Positions 52,596-60,822 of a stretch of 64,000 bases of DNA are shown here, in pieces. Source of the DNA: Methylobacterium dankookense (GTDB lineage Bacteria; Pseudomonadota; Alphaproteobacteria; Rhizobiales; Beijerinckiaceae). The notes beneath the pieces are model-generated. The model did no database searches and was not told the DNA's origin. It saw only the letters and a program-made list of their open reading frames with translations. The DNA is taken from assembly GCF_902141855.1 (NCBI RefSeq), contig NZ_CABFVH010000002.1, forward strand, positions 186,001-250,000. The letters are read 5' to 3'. Each line of letters opens with the position of its first letter. Position 1 is the first letter of the stretch. Position numbers and translations under genes: made by a program.

Positions 52596-52609
52596 ACCGT
52601 CCAGACGGT
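52596..52609. promoter_or_regulatory. TetR-type operator between efflux operon and tetR
   Basis: A perfect dyad ACCGTC-CA-GACGGT lies between the divergent starts at 52579 and 52648, 17 bp from the adaptor start. Its location and symmetry fit the binding site of the TetR regulator next to it, which would repress both directions. Confidence 0.7.
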
Positions 52610-52647
52610 TTTTAATTGAATGTGGTCGACCACGTGAGACCGAAGCC

Positions 52648-53211
52648 ATGAGCAGCGCGCGCAGCCGGCGCCCCGACCGGGCCGACATCATCCTCGACGC
52701 GGCCGAGGCGCTGCTGCGCCGCTCCGAGCACCGCAGCCTGACCATCGACGCGGTGGCGGCGGAGGCCGGGCTGAGCAAGGGCGGCGTGCTCCACCACTAC
52801 GCCTCGAAGGACGCGCTGATCTGCGCGCTCGCGGCCCGCAAGGTCGAGCGGATGCGCACCGGCATCGCCGAGCAGGTCGTGGCGCAGGGCGATGCGCCGG
52901 CCGCCATCCCGCTCGCCGCGGTGGCGCTGGCGCGCGAGCTCTACGCCGAGGAATGCGGCTTCCCGGACGCGCTGCTCCTGGCGGCGGTGGAGAATCCGGA
53001 GGCGCTCGCCGGCTTCCGCGCCTTCATGGACGAGCGTTTCGCGCAGCTGGCCTCGGTGGAGGGCCGCCCGGGTGCCGGCGGCGTGCTGGTCTGCGCGGTG
53101 CTCGGCCTGATGCTCGGGCGCTCGCTCGGCTTCCACCAGATCGAGGGCGCGGAACTGGAGCGCCTGTTCGGCGCCCTGGAGGTGCAGGCGCGGGAGCTGT
53201 CCCCGGCCTGA
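52648..53211 (+). CDS. TetR-family regulator of the RND efflux operon
   Basis: 187 residues. The HTH is in LTIDAVAAEAGLSKGGVLHH, with YASKDALICALAARK continuing the DNA-binding domain; the C-terminal ligand domain is helical (AIPLAAVALARELYAEECGF) and has TetR_C-type residues. It begins MSSARSRRPDRADIILDAAE; the upstream open frame is not coding. It is divergent from the efflux operon with a palindromic operator between, so it most likely represses the pump until an inducer binds. The TetR start is preceded by GAAGC; the RBS is weak. Confidence 0.9.
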   Translation: MSSARSRRPDRADIILDAAEALLRRSEHRSLTIDAVAAEAGLSKGGVLHHYASKDALICALAARKVERMRTGIAEQVVAQGDAPAAIPLAAVALARELYAEECGFPDALLLAAVENPEALAGFRAFMDERFAQLASVEGRPGAGGVLVCAVLGLMLGRSLGFHQIEGAELERLFGALEVQARELSPA

Positions 53212-53214
53212 GCG

Positions 53215-53646
53215 TCAGCCTTCCGGATGCGCGTCGAGCCAGCGCAGGGCGCCCGCGAGGTCGATGCCGCGCTCCGCGCCGAAGGCGAGGACCTCCTCGC
53301 GCTGCAGCCGGCCCGAGCGGACAGCCGCGATCGCCCAGAGGGTGAGCGAGCGCGTGCCGCTGCGGCAATGGGCGACGACAGGGCCGGGCGCCGCCGCGAC
53401 CGCTTCCGCGAAGCGCCGGACCGCCTCTTCGGTGATGGTCGGCCCGGTCACCGGAAGGTCGAGATAGGCGAGGCCGGCGGCCTCCGCCGCCTTGCGCTCC
53501 GCGCTTGAGCCGAGCTGGCCGGGCTCCTCGTCGTCGGGGCGGTTGTTGATGAGGAGCGCCACGCCCTCCACCCCGAGCGCTGCGATCTCGGCCTCGCTCG
53601 GCTGCGCGGCGACGGAGAGCTTTGCGTCGACGGGGATGCGCTTCAT
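53215..53646 (-). CDS. DUF442 (Blh/TIGR01244) phosphatase-like protein
   Basis: 143 residues. Starts MKRIPVDAKLSVAAQPSEAE, with the cysteine-phosphatase loop HCRSGTRSLTLWAI near residue 95 (H-C-x5-R). The family is related to dual-specificity phosphatases and to the N-terminal part of beta-lactamase-hydrolase-like BLH proteins linked to sulfide/sulfane metabolism. The substrate is unknown. The gene is convergent with tetR (3 bp from its stop), and alone. No metallo-beta-lactamase domain is fused here. Confidence 0.85.
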   Translation of the reverse strand: MKRIPVDAKLSVAAQPSEAEIAALGVEGVALLINNRPDDEEPGQLGSSAERKAAEAAGLAYLDLPVTGPTITEEAVRRFAEAVAAAPGPVVAHCRSGTRSLTLWAIAAVRSGRLQREEVLAFGAERGIDLAGALRWLDAHPEG

Positions 53647-53726
53647 GGGGCTCAGCCTTCGGTCCGGATCCCACCTCACGTGGAACACATTCGGAGCACG
53701 GACGAAGCGGCCGTGCGCTGTGTCCC

Positions 53727-53749
53727 CCCTTCCCCTCTGCAGGGAAGGG
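53727..53749. terminator. Hairpin downstream of the metallopeptidase gene
   Basis: CCCTTCCC at 53727-53734 pairs with GGGAAGGG at 53742-53749, an 8-bp stem with a 7-nt loop, 12 bp past the minus-strand metallopeptidase stop. It also resembles the G/C-rich stems of the intergenic repeats elsewhere in the window. Confidence 0.5.
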
Positions 53750-53761
53750 TCATGCGGCGGC

Positions 53762-54673
53762 TCAGTTGTTGGCGGTCTTGAACGTGTCGCAGGCGCGGGT
53801 CTGGCCGCTCTTGTAGCCGTTCATGAACCAGCGCATCCGCTGCTCGGACGAGCCGTGCGTGAAGGAATCGGGCACGGCGTAGCCGCGCGAGGCCTCCTGG
53901 AGCTTGTCGTCGCCGATGGCGTTGGCGGCCTTCAGCGCCTCCTCGATGTCGCTCTGGTCGAGGGCGTTCCACTTGTCGTTCGAGTTCTTGGCCCAGACGC
54001 CGGCAAGGCAGTCGGCCATCAGCTCGACGCGCACCGACAGGGCGTTCGCCTCGCGCTTGCTCGAGGCCTGCTGCTGGCGCGCCTGGACCTTGGGCAGGAT
54101 GCCGAGCACGTCCTGCACGTGGTGGCCGACCTCGTGGGCGATGACGTAGGCGTAGGCGAAATCGCCCTTTACGCCGAACTTCGTGGCCATCTCCTTGAAG
54201 AAGCTCGTGTCGAGATAGACCTTCTTGTCGAGCGGGCAGTAGAACGGGCCCATCGCGGCCTGGGCCGAGCCGCAGCCGCTGCGGGTGCCGCCGGTATAGA
54301 GCACCATCGTCGTCGGCGTGTACTGCTTGCCGGTCTGGTTCGGCAGGATCTGGCTCCACACGTCCTCGGTGTTACCGAGGATCTTGGCGGCGAAGCGTCC
54401 GGAATCGTCGGTGGGCTGCTGCCGGCGGCGCTGCTGCGTCTGCGGGTCGACGCGCTCCTCGCGGCTCTGCCCACCGCCACGGGTCATCTGCTCGGCGCCG
54501 CCGATCAGGATCGCCGGGTTGATGCCCGTCACCCAGCCGATGATGAGCAGCACCACGATGGTGCCGATGCCCAGCCCCCCGGCGCCGCCGCCGGGAAAGC
54601 CGATGCCGCCGCCGCCGCCTTCGCCGCGGCGATCCTCGATGTTGTCCGAAGACCGGAAATCGTCCCAGCGCAT
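53762..54673 (-). CDS. Neutral zinc metallopeptidase (YpfJ family)
   Basis: 303 residues. N-terminal MRWDDFRSSDNIEDRRGEGG then a Gly-rich hinge and one membrane helix (LGIGTIVVLLIIGWVTGINP). The zinc motif HEVGHHVQDVLG is near residue 185, and SKREANALSVRVELMADCLA holds the third ligand region. It is expected to face the periplasm as a membrane-anchored peptidase; substrates are not known. Common in Gram-negative bacteria and often unlinked to other genes, as here. Confidence 0.9.
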   Translation of the reverse strand: MRWDDFRSSDNIEDRRGEGGGGGIGFPGGGAGGLGIGTIVVLLIIGWVTGINPAILIGGAEQMTRGGGQSREERVDPQTQQRRRQQPTDDSGRFAAKILGNTEDVWSQILPNQTGKQYTPTTMVLYTGGTRSGCGSAQAAMGPFYCPLDKKVYLDTSFFKEMATKFGVKGDFAYAYVIAHEVGHHVQDVLGILPKVQARQQQASSKREANALSVRVELMADCLAGVWAKNSNDKWNALDQSDIEEALKAANAIGDDKLQEASRGYAVPDSFTHGSSEQRMRWFMNGYKSGQTRACDTFKTANN

Positions 54674-54754
54674 CTGCCAGCCGCCCTGCCCGGCCGCCCA
54701 CCCTGGGCGGTCACTAGTAATGGCCGGGCAAAAGCCCCGGTTCCGCCGGAACGG

Positions 54755-55636
54755 TCAAGCCTTTCCGTCGAGGGCCGCCCGCAGGAGCCGGAAGTCGCGC
54801 CAGGCGAGCCGCTTCTGCACCGGCTGGCGCAGGAGATAGGCGGGGTGGAGGGTGGCGAGCGCCCGCACCTCGCGGCTCGGCAGACGGTAGGGGAAGAAGC
54901 GCCCGCGCGCCTTCAGGATGCCGTCCTTCGTCCCCGTCAGCGTCTGCGTCGAGGGGCTGCCGAGGCAGACGATGAGGTCCGGATCGACCAGCTCGATCTG
55001 CCGCTCGATGAAGGGCTTGCAGACCGAGACCTCCTGCGGCGTCGGGTTGCGGTTCCCCGGCGGGCGCCAGGGCACGATGTTGGCGACGTACGCCGTCTCG
55101 CGTTCGAGGCCGACCGCCTTCATCATCCGGTCGAGGAGCTGGCCCGAGCGGCCCATGAAGGGCTTGCCGATACGGTCCTCGTCGGCGCCGGGCGCCTCGC
55201 CCACGAACATCACCCGCGCCGCCGGGTTGCCGTCGGCGAAGACGAGGTTCTTGGCGGTGAAGCGCAAGGGGCAGGATTCGAAATCCTTCAGGATGGCTTC
55301 GAGCTCGTCGAGGCTCTGGGCCGCCCGCGCCCGGGCGCGGGCGTCGGTGGCCGCCTCGTCGGGCTTGGCCGAGGCCGCCTGGCCGAAGGTGCGCGCCGGA
55401 GCGGGTGCCCGGGCGGGCGGCGCCTCGCCGCGGGGCGGCAGGGACGGCCGGGGCGAAGACGCCTCTGCGCGGCGCGGGGCGGGTCGTTGCGCGGAATGGG
55501 GCTCTGGTGCGTCGGCCTCGCCGAAGCGGTCATGCGGGCGCTCGTCCAGGACGGCGTCGACGCCGGCCTCGCTGTGGAAGTCGAGATAGGCGATGAGGTC
55601 GCGCTGCGCTTCGGTGGGCGGTGCCATCGTCGTCAT
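54755..55636 (-). CDS. Uracil-DNA glycosylase, family 4-like
   Basis: 293 residues. A Pro/Ala-rich N-terminal 95 residues precede the catalytic domain: RVMFVGEAPGADEDRIGKPF holds the GEAPG water-activating motif, IVCLGSPSTQTLTG and LATLHPAYLLRQP the HPAYLLR C-terminal motif. Only part of the classical four-Cys cluster is visible (ESCPLR, SVCKPF, IVCLG), so the iron-sulfur cluster may be incomplete or arranged differently. It removes uracil from DNA. A second UDG-fold gene lies in the inositol cluster. It is divergent from the ETF-QO gene. Confidence 0.87.
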   Translation of the reverse strand: MTTMAPPTEAQRDLIAYLDFHSEAGVDAVLDERPHDRFGEADAPEPHSAQRPAPRRAEASSPRPSLPPRGEAPPARAPAPARTFGQAASAKPDEAATDARARARAAQSLDELEAILKDFESCPLRFTAKNLVFADGNPAARVMFVGEAPGADEDRIGKPFMGRSGQLLDRMMKAVGLERETAYVANIVPWRPPGNRNPTPQEVSVCKPFIERQIELVDPDLIVCLGSPSTQTLTGTKDGILKARGRFFPYRLPSREVRALATLHPAYLLRQPVQKRLAWRDFRLLRAALDGKA

Positions 55637-55713
55637 GTGGGGCGTCGCAAGCCTGTGGACAACGCGCGCCGCCGGGGCCCCGGCAGCGGCGCGATGGCGC
55701 GCCTCACCTGCCA

Positions 55714-55766
55714 GGCAAGCCTTGCCATCCTACCTTGGAATGGGTTGAGGAATTGCTTGAAAGCAA
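55714..55766. promoter_or_regulatory. Two short dyads upstream of the ETF-QO gene
   Basis: GGCAAGcCTTGCC (55714-55726) and TTGCTT-GA-AAGCAA (55753-55766) lie 100-150 bp before the ETF-QO start, in the 229-bp gap with the divergent UDG gene. They share CAAG/CTTG half-sites and may bind a regulator of electron-transfer or fatty-acid genes. No regulator is identified. Confidence 0.3.
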
Positions 55767-55865
55767 GCCTGACAATACCGAGACAGGCCGAGAAGGGTTC
55801 ACGAGCCCGGCGCGGACGAACGATCAGGCCGAAGACAGGGCCGACACGAGAGGCAGGAGACGAGG

Positions 55866-57539
55866 ATGGCGCTTCCCGAACGCGAGGGGATGGATTTCGA
55901 CGTGGTGATCGTCGGCGCGGGGCCGGCGGGCCTCGCCGCGGCGATCCGCCTGAAGCAGCGCGCGGCGGAGGCCGGCGATGAGATCAGCGTCGTCGTCGTC
56001 GAGAAGGGCTCCGAGGTCGGGGCGCACATCCTCTCGGGCGCGGTGATCGACCCGTCCGGCCTCGACCTGCTGGTGCCGGACTGGCGCGACGATCCCGAGC
56101 GCCCGCTCAAGACCGCGGTCGAGCGCGACGAGTTCATGTTCCTCACCAAGAACAGCGGCATCACCCTGCCGAACCTGTTCTTCCCCAAGCTGATGTCGAA
56201 CCACGGCAACTTCGTCGGCTCGCTCTCGAACGTGACGAAGTATCTTGGCGTCAAGGCCGAGGCGCTCGGCGTCGAGATCTATCCGGGCTTCCCGGCCGCG
56301 GAAGTGCTCTACGACGCGCACGGCGTGGTGGTCGGCATCGCCACCGGCGATCTCGGCATCGGCCGCTCCGGCGAGCCGCGCGACGACTTCACCCGCGGCA
56401 TGGAGCTGCGCGGCAAGTACACGATCTTCGGCGAGGGCGCGCGCGGCTCGCTCACCAAGACGCTGATCGACCGCTTCCAGCTCAACGCCCGCAGCGACCA
56501 CCAGAAATACGGCCTCGGCGTCAAGGAGCTGTGGCAGCTCGCGCCCGGCAAGTTCCAGCCCGGCCTCGTGCAGCACACCATGGGCTGGCCGCTGCCGAAC
56601 AAGGCCGGCGGCGGCTCCTGGCTCTACCATTTCGACGACCACCTGCTCTCGGTCGGCTTCGTCACGCACCTGAACTACGAGAACCCGACCCTGTCGCCGT
56701 TCGAGGAGTTCCAGCGCTTCAAGACCCACCCGATGATCGCCGAGACCTTCGAGGGGGCCAAGCGCATCGGCTACGGCGCGCGCGCCATCATGGAGGGCGG
56801 CTGGCAATCGGTCCCGAAGCTCGTCTTCCCCGGCGGCTGCCTGGTGGGCGATTCAGCGGGCTTCGTGAACGTCCCGCGCATCAAGGGCTCGCACAACGCG
56901 GTGCTGTCGGGCATCCAGGCGGCCGACGCGATCGGCGAGGCCCTGAGGGCCGGCCGTCAGGGCGACGAGCTGACCGCCTACGAGCAGGGTTGGCGCGACA
57001 GCCCGATCGGGCAGGACCTGAAGCGCGTGCGCAACGTCAAGCCGCTCTGGTCGAAATACGGCACCCTGGTCGGCGTGGGGCTCGGCGGGCTCGACATGTG
57101 GTCGAACACCATCCTCGAAGCCTCGCCCTTCGGCACGCTCCGGCACGGCAAGCCGGACCATGCCTGCCTGAAGCCGCTCTCGGAGGTGACGCCGATCGTC
57201 TACCCGAAGCCCGACGGCAAGCTGACCTTCGACCGGCTCTCCTCGGTCTACCTCTCGAACACCAACCACGAGGAGGACCAGCCGCCCCACCTGAACGTGA
57301 AGGATGCGGGCCTGCAGAAATCCTCCGAGCACGACGTGTTCGGCGGTCCGTCCGCGCGCTACTGCCCGGCGGGCGTCTACGAATGGGTGGAGGACGCGGC
57401 GGCCAGCGGCGGCGTGCGCTACCAGATCAACGCGCAGAACTGCGTCCACTGCAAGACCTGCGACATCAAGGACCCGAACCAGAACATCAACTGGGTCACC
57501 CCGGAGGGTCCGGGCGGCCCGAACTATCCGAACATGTGA
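55866..57539 (+). CDS. Electron-transfer flavoprotein-ubiquinone oxidoreductase
   Basis: 557 residues. FAD loop VVIVGAGPAGLAAAIRL at the N-terminus, a ubiquinone-binding/membrane-anchoring region in the middle, and a C-terminal [4Fe-4S] ferredoxin domain with cysteines in ARYCPAGVYEW and NAQNCVHCKTCDIKDP. It ends in the typical EGPGGPNYPNM. It passes electrons from ETF, reduced by acyl-CoA and N-methyl dehydrogenases, into the quinone pool at the inner membrane. ETF subunits are not in the window. The gene is followed after 138 bp by a TPR protein. Confidence 0.95.
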   Translation: MALPEREGMDFDVVIVGAGPAGLAAAIRLKQRAAEAGDEISVVVVEKGSEVGAHILSGAVIDPSGLDLLVPDWRDDPERPLKTAVERDEFMFLTKNSGITLPNLFFPKLMSNHGNFVGSLSNVTKYLGVKAEALGVEIYPGFPAAEVLYDAHGVVVGIATGDLGIGRSGEPRDDFTRGMELRGKYTIFGEGARGSLTKTLIDRFQLNARSDHQKYGLGVKELWQLAPGKFQPGLVQHTMGWPLPNKAGGGSWLYHFDDHLLSVGFVTHLNYENPTLSPFEEFQRFKTHPMIAETFEGAKRIGYGARAIMEGGWQSVPKLVFPGGCLVGDSAGFVNVPRIKGSHNAVLSGIQAADAIGEALRAGRQGDELTAYEQGWRDSPIGQDLKRVRNVKPLWSKYGTLVGVGLGGLDMWSNTILEASPFGTLRHGKPDHACLKPLSEVTPIVYPKPDGKLTFDRLSSVYLSNTNHEEDQPPHLNVKDAGLQKSSEHDVFGGPSARYCPAGVYEWVEDAAASGGVRYQINAQNCVHCKTCDIKDPNQNINWVTPEGPGGPNYPNM

Positions 57540-57677
57540 GTGTGGCCGGCGCGGCGGGCGCTCCCCGCCGCGCCATCCTTTCGCCTTGCGGGCATGGCGG
57601 GTAGGGTCCAGAGTCCCGCCCGTTCAGCGCCGCGGCCTTCCTGGGCTGCGGTGCGCGAGGAGCCGCGAGTTTTCCGG

Positions 57678-59537
57678 ATGTTCGATCGACGCGCCCGCCG
57701 CACAGTCTCGGTGATCGCCCTCGTGCTCGCGGCCGGCCTCAGTCCCGCCCTTGCCGCGCAGCCGCGGGAATCCGCCCCGATCACGGAGTACGAGCCGGCG
57801 GATTCGCTGGAGGGCAACTTCCTCGCCGCCTACATCGCCGGGGCCGCCCGCGACACCGCCGCCGCCGCCACCTTCTATCGCGAGGCCGTGAAGGCCGACC
57901 CGCGCAACGCCGAGCTTCTGGAGCGCGCCTTCATCTCGCTGCTCGCCGACGGCGCGCTGCCGGACGCCTTCCGCTCGGCCGAGCGCCTCACCGCCCGCGA
58001 CGGCGCCAACGGGCTCGCCAACCTCTCGCTCGGCGTGCGCCAGATCAAGGCCGGCCAATGGTCGGCCGCCCGCCAGAACTTCACCAAGAGCGGGCGCGGC
58101 GCCGCCGCCGACCTCACCGCGACGCTGCTCACCGCCTGGGCCTATGCCGGCCAGGGCGACGGCAAGAAGGCGCTGGAGACGGTCGGCCGCCTCAAGGGCG
58201 AGCGCTACTACAACACCTTCCGCGACTACCATGCCGGCCTGATCGCCTCGGTGGTCGGCGATCAGGCGGAGGCCGAGCGCCGCCTCAAGGGTGCCTACGA
58301 GGCCGACCGCAACACCCTGCGCGTGGTCGATGCCTATGCCCGCCAGCAGGCGGCGGCCGGCCGCACCGACGTGGCGATCCAGGTCTACACGGACTTCGAC
58401 AACCTGATGCCGCGCCACCCGATCGTGCGCGACGCCCTCGACAAGCTGAAGGCCGGCAAGCCGCTCGGCCGTCTGGTCGGCTCGGCGCAGGAGGGCGCGG
58501 CCGAGGTGCTCTACGGCCTCGGCTCGGCCGGCTCGACGCAGGGCGACGAGCTGCCGGCGGTGATCTACCTGCGCCTCGCCCTCTACCTCGCCCCCGAGCA
58601 CGCGCTGGCCCGGCTCACCCTCGCCGACATCCTCGACCGGATGAAGCAGCCCGAGCGCGCCAACGAGGCCTACGCCCAGATCCCGGCCGCCTCCCCGCTC
58701 AAGCTCAACGCCGACATCCAGGTCGGCCTGAACCTCGAGCAGATGGGCAAGGGCGACGAGGCGCTGGCCCATCTCGACGCCGCCATGAAGGCGCATCCCG
58801 ACGACATCGACGTCATCACCGCGCTCGGCAACGTGCAGCGCTCGCGCAAGAAGTACGCCGAGGCCGCCGAGACCTACACCAAGGCGATCGGTCTCATCGG
58901 CGACCGCCCGGTGCAGAACTACTGGACGACCTTCTACTTCCGCGGCACCGCCTACGAGCGCGCCAAGCAATGGCCGAAGGCCGAGGCCGACCTGAAGCGG
59001 GCCCTGGAGCTCGTGCCGGCGAGCCAGCCCGCGGCCCGCGCCCAGGTGCTGAACTATCTCGGCTATTCCTGGGTCGACCAGAAGCTCAACATCGACGACG
59101 CGTTCAAGCTGCTGAAGCAGGCCGCGGATCTGAGCCCGCGCGACGGCATGATCATCGACAGCCTGGGCTGGGCCTATTACCGCCTCGGCCGCTGGGACGA
59201 TGCCGTGCGCGAACTGGAGAAGGCAGTCGAGCTGAAGCCGGGCGATCCGACCATCAACGACCATCTCGGCGACGCCTACTGGCGCGCCGGCCGGCGCCTC
59301 GAAGGCAAGTTCCAGTGGCAGCATGCCAAGGACCTCAACCCCGAGCCGGATGACCTCGAGCAGATCAACGAGAAGCTGAAGAACGGCCTGCCCGAGATCG
59401 AGAAGCCGACCGCCACCGCGGAGAACCCGCCGGCGCCGGTGGCCGCGCCGCACAACCCGCAGAACCCGGAACTGCCGAAGGGCGCGCCGCAGCCGAACGA
59501 GCCGCCCGGCGCCGCCGACAAGAAGACCGGGGGCTGA
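57678..59537 (+). CDS. Exported TPR-repeat protein
   Basis: 619 residues. Signal peptide TVSVIALVLAAGLSPALAAQ near residue 10-30, then about 13 tetratricopeptide repeats (AAYIAGAARDTAAAATFYRE, DSLGWAYYRLGRWDDAVREL) and a Pro-rich tail. Such proteins scaffold outer-membrane or cell-envelope assemblies in the periplasm; this alphaproteobacterial type is of unknown specific role. The start at 57678 gives the signal; upstream frame extension is noise. A TPR-rich low-specificity sequence prevents a finer name. Confidence 0.88.
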   Translation: MFDRRARRTVSVIALVLAAGLSPALAAQPRESAPITEYEPADSLEGNFLAAYIAGAARDTAAAATFYREAVKADPRNAELLERAFISLLADGALPDAFRSAERLTARDGANGLANLSLGVRQIKAGQWSAARQNFTKSGRGAAADLTATLLTAWAYAGQGDGKKALETVGRLKGERYYNTFRDYHAGLIASVVGDQAEAERRLKGAYEADRNTLRVVDAYARQQAAAGRTDVAIQVYTDFDNLMPRHPIVRDALDKLKAGKPLGRLVGSAQEGAAEVLYGLGSAGSTQGDELPAVIYLRLALYLAPEHALARLTLADILDRMKQPERANEAYAQIPAASPLKLNADIQVGLNLEQMGKGDEALAHLDAAMKAHPDDIDVITALGNVQRSRKKYAEAAETYTKAIGLIGDRPVQNYWTTFYFRGTAYERAKQWPKAEADLKRALELVPASQPAARAQVLNYLGYSWVDQKLNIDDAFKLLKQAADLSPRDGMIIDSLGWAYYRLGRWDDAVRELEKAVELKPGDPTINDHLGDAYWRAGRRLEGKFQWQHAKDLNPEPDDLEQINEKLKNGLPEIEKPTATAENPPAPVAAPHNPQNPELPKGAPQPNEPPGAADKKTGG

Positions 59538-59893
59538 GGGCAGTCTTCGTTCGAACGATCTGGTGCCTGAGGATCCCCTCTTCCCGCTTGCGGGGAGAGG
59601 GCTCAGCCGACCCTGTCGTCGGCTGAGCGAGGCGGTAGCCGGGGATGAGGGGGCGGCTCCGTGGAGACCCTTCCTGAGCTGCCCCCTCACCGCCGCTCCG
59701 GCCTGCGCCTCCACTTCCTGCCGGCACGACAAGGTGCAGGCAGGCCTCTCCCCGCAAGCGGGGAGAGGGGGGCGAGCCGGGAGACGGGGCGAGAAATCGT
59801 CGCCCGCCCTCCGAAACGCGCTCTGCCTTGCCCCTCCGGCGGCGGCCCCGTATGGCCTGCCTCTGTCCCGAGGTTCCTGACGCCGGAGCGCCC
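59538..59893. repeat. Intergenic region with palindromic REP-like block
   Basis: The 356-bp gap between the TPR gene and ispE contains hairpins at 59577-59600 (CCTCTTCCCGC/GCGGGGAGAGG, one mismatch), 59602-59627 (CTCAGCCGAC/GTCGGCTGAG, 10 bp) and 59745-59768 (perfect 11-bp stem CCTCTCCCCGC). The CCTCTCCC core recurs at 5722-5840. No gene was seen. The ispE promoter is presumably in the last part. Confidence 0.65.
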
Positions 59894-60769
59894 GTGTCCT
59901 CCCTCACAACCCGCGCGCCCGCGAAGATCAACCTGACCCTGCACGTCCTCGGCCGTCGGCCCGAGGACGGCTATCACGTGCTGGAGAGCCTCGTCGCCTT
60001 CGCGAGCACCTCCGACGTGCTGACCCTGGAGCCCGGCGCCGATCTCGGCCTCGCCGTGAGCGGGCCGACCGCTGGGCCTGCCGGCCCGACCGAGGACAAC
60101 CTCGTGCTGCGCGCCGCCCGCCACCTTGCAGCCCGGCTGCCCGGCCTGCGCCACGGCGCCTTCCGCCTGCACAAGCGCCTGCCCGTGGCGGCGGGGATCG
60201 GCGGCGGCTCGTCGGACGCGGCCGGGGCGCTGCGCCTGCTCGCGCGGCTGAACGGCGTGGCCATCGACGATCCGGCCGTGGTCGACGCCGCGCGCGCGAC
60301 GGGGGCCGACGTGCCGGTCTGCCTGGAGCCGCGGGCTCGGATGATGCGCGGCGCGGGCGAGGAGGTCGGCGGCCCGCTCGGGCTCGCCAGCCTGCCGGCG
60401 GTGCTGATCAATCCCGGCGTGCCGGTGCCGACCGCGCCGGTGTTCAAGGCGCTCGGCCTCAAGGTCGGCGACCGGCTCGACGGGGCCGAGCATCCCGCCA
60501 TCGCGGGCGGGCTCGATGCGGACGCGCTGCTCGGCCTGATCGCCCCGGCGCGCAATGATCTGGAGGCCCCTGCCCTCACCGTCGCCCCGGTGATCGGCGA
60601 CGCGCTCGCGGCGCTCCGCGCTCAGGCCGGCTGCCGCCTCGCCCGGATGTCGGGCTCGGGCGCGACGGTCTTCGCCCTCTTCGCCGACCGGCACGCCGCC
60701 ATGCGCGCCGCCCGCACCCTGCGCGCGGCCAATCCGGGCTGGTGGGTCGCCGCCACGCTGCTGCGGTAG
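59894..60769 (+). CDS. ispE: 4-diphosphocytidyl-2-C-methyl-D-erythritol kinase
   Basis: 291 residues from GTG 59894, five bases after GGAG; an ATG at 59852 would add a leader. The GHMP kinase opening [20 protein letters not shown] is exact, the ATP-binding glycine-rich motif is [17 protein letters not shown] near residue 95, and the C-terminal motif [16 protein letters not shown] is complete. It phosphorylates CDP-methylerythritol in the MEP route to isoprenoids, needed for the hopanoids, carotenoids and quinones of these bacteria. It lies near the polyprenyl diphosphate synthase gene but is not in its operon. Confidence 0.95.
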   Translation: MSSLTTRAPAKINLTLHVLGRRPEDGYHVLESLVAFASTSDVLTLEPGADLGLAVSGPTAGPAGPTEDNLVLRAARHLAARLPGLRHGAFRLHKRLPVAAGIGGGSSDAAGALRLLARLNGVAIDDPAVVDAARATGADVPVCLEPRARMMRGAGEEVGGPLGLASLPAVLINPGVPVPTAPVFKALGLKVGDRLDGAEHPAIAGGLDADALLGLIAPARNDLEAPALTVAPVIGDALAALRAQAGCRLARMSGSGATVFALFADRHAAMRAARTLRAANPGWWVAATLLR

Positions 60770-60779
60770 GTCCGGGCTT

Positions 60780-60822
60780 CGAAAGGGGTCACCCCTTTCG
60801 CGGGTCCAGGGCGGCGCCCTGG
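60780..60822. repeat. Palindromic intergenic repeat, copy 2
   Basis: CGAAAGG...CCTTTCG (60780-60800) followed by CCAGGGC...GCCCTGG (60806-60822), the same layout as 16305-16345 with the spacer CGCGGGTCC. The acyltransferase gene ends within it at 60789, so its last 12 residues (about YQGAALDPRKG) are encoded by the repeat. Confidence 0.7.
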
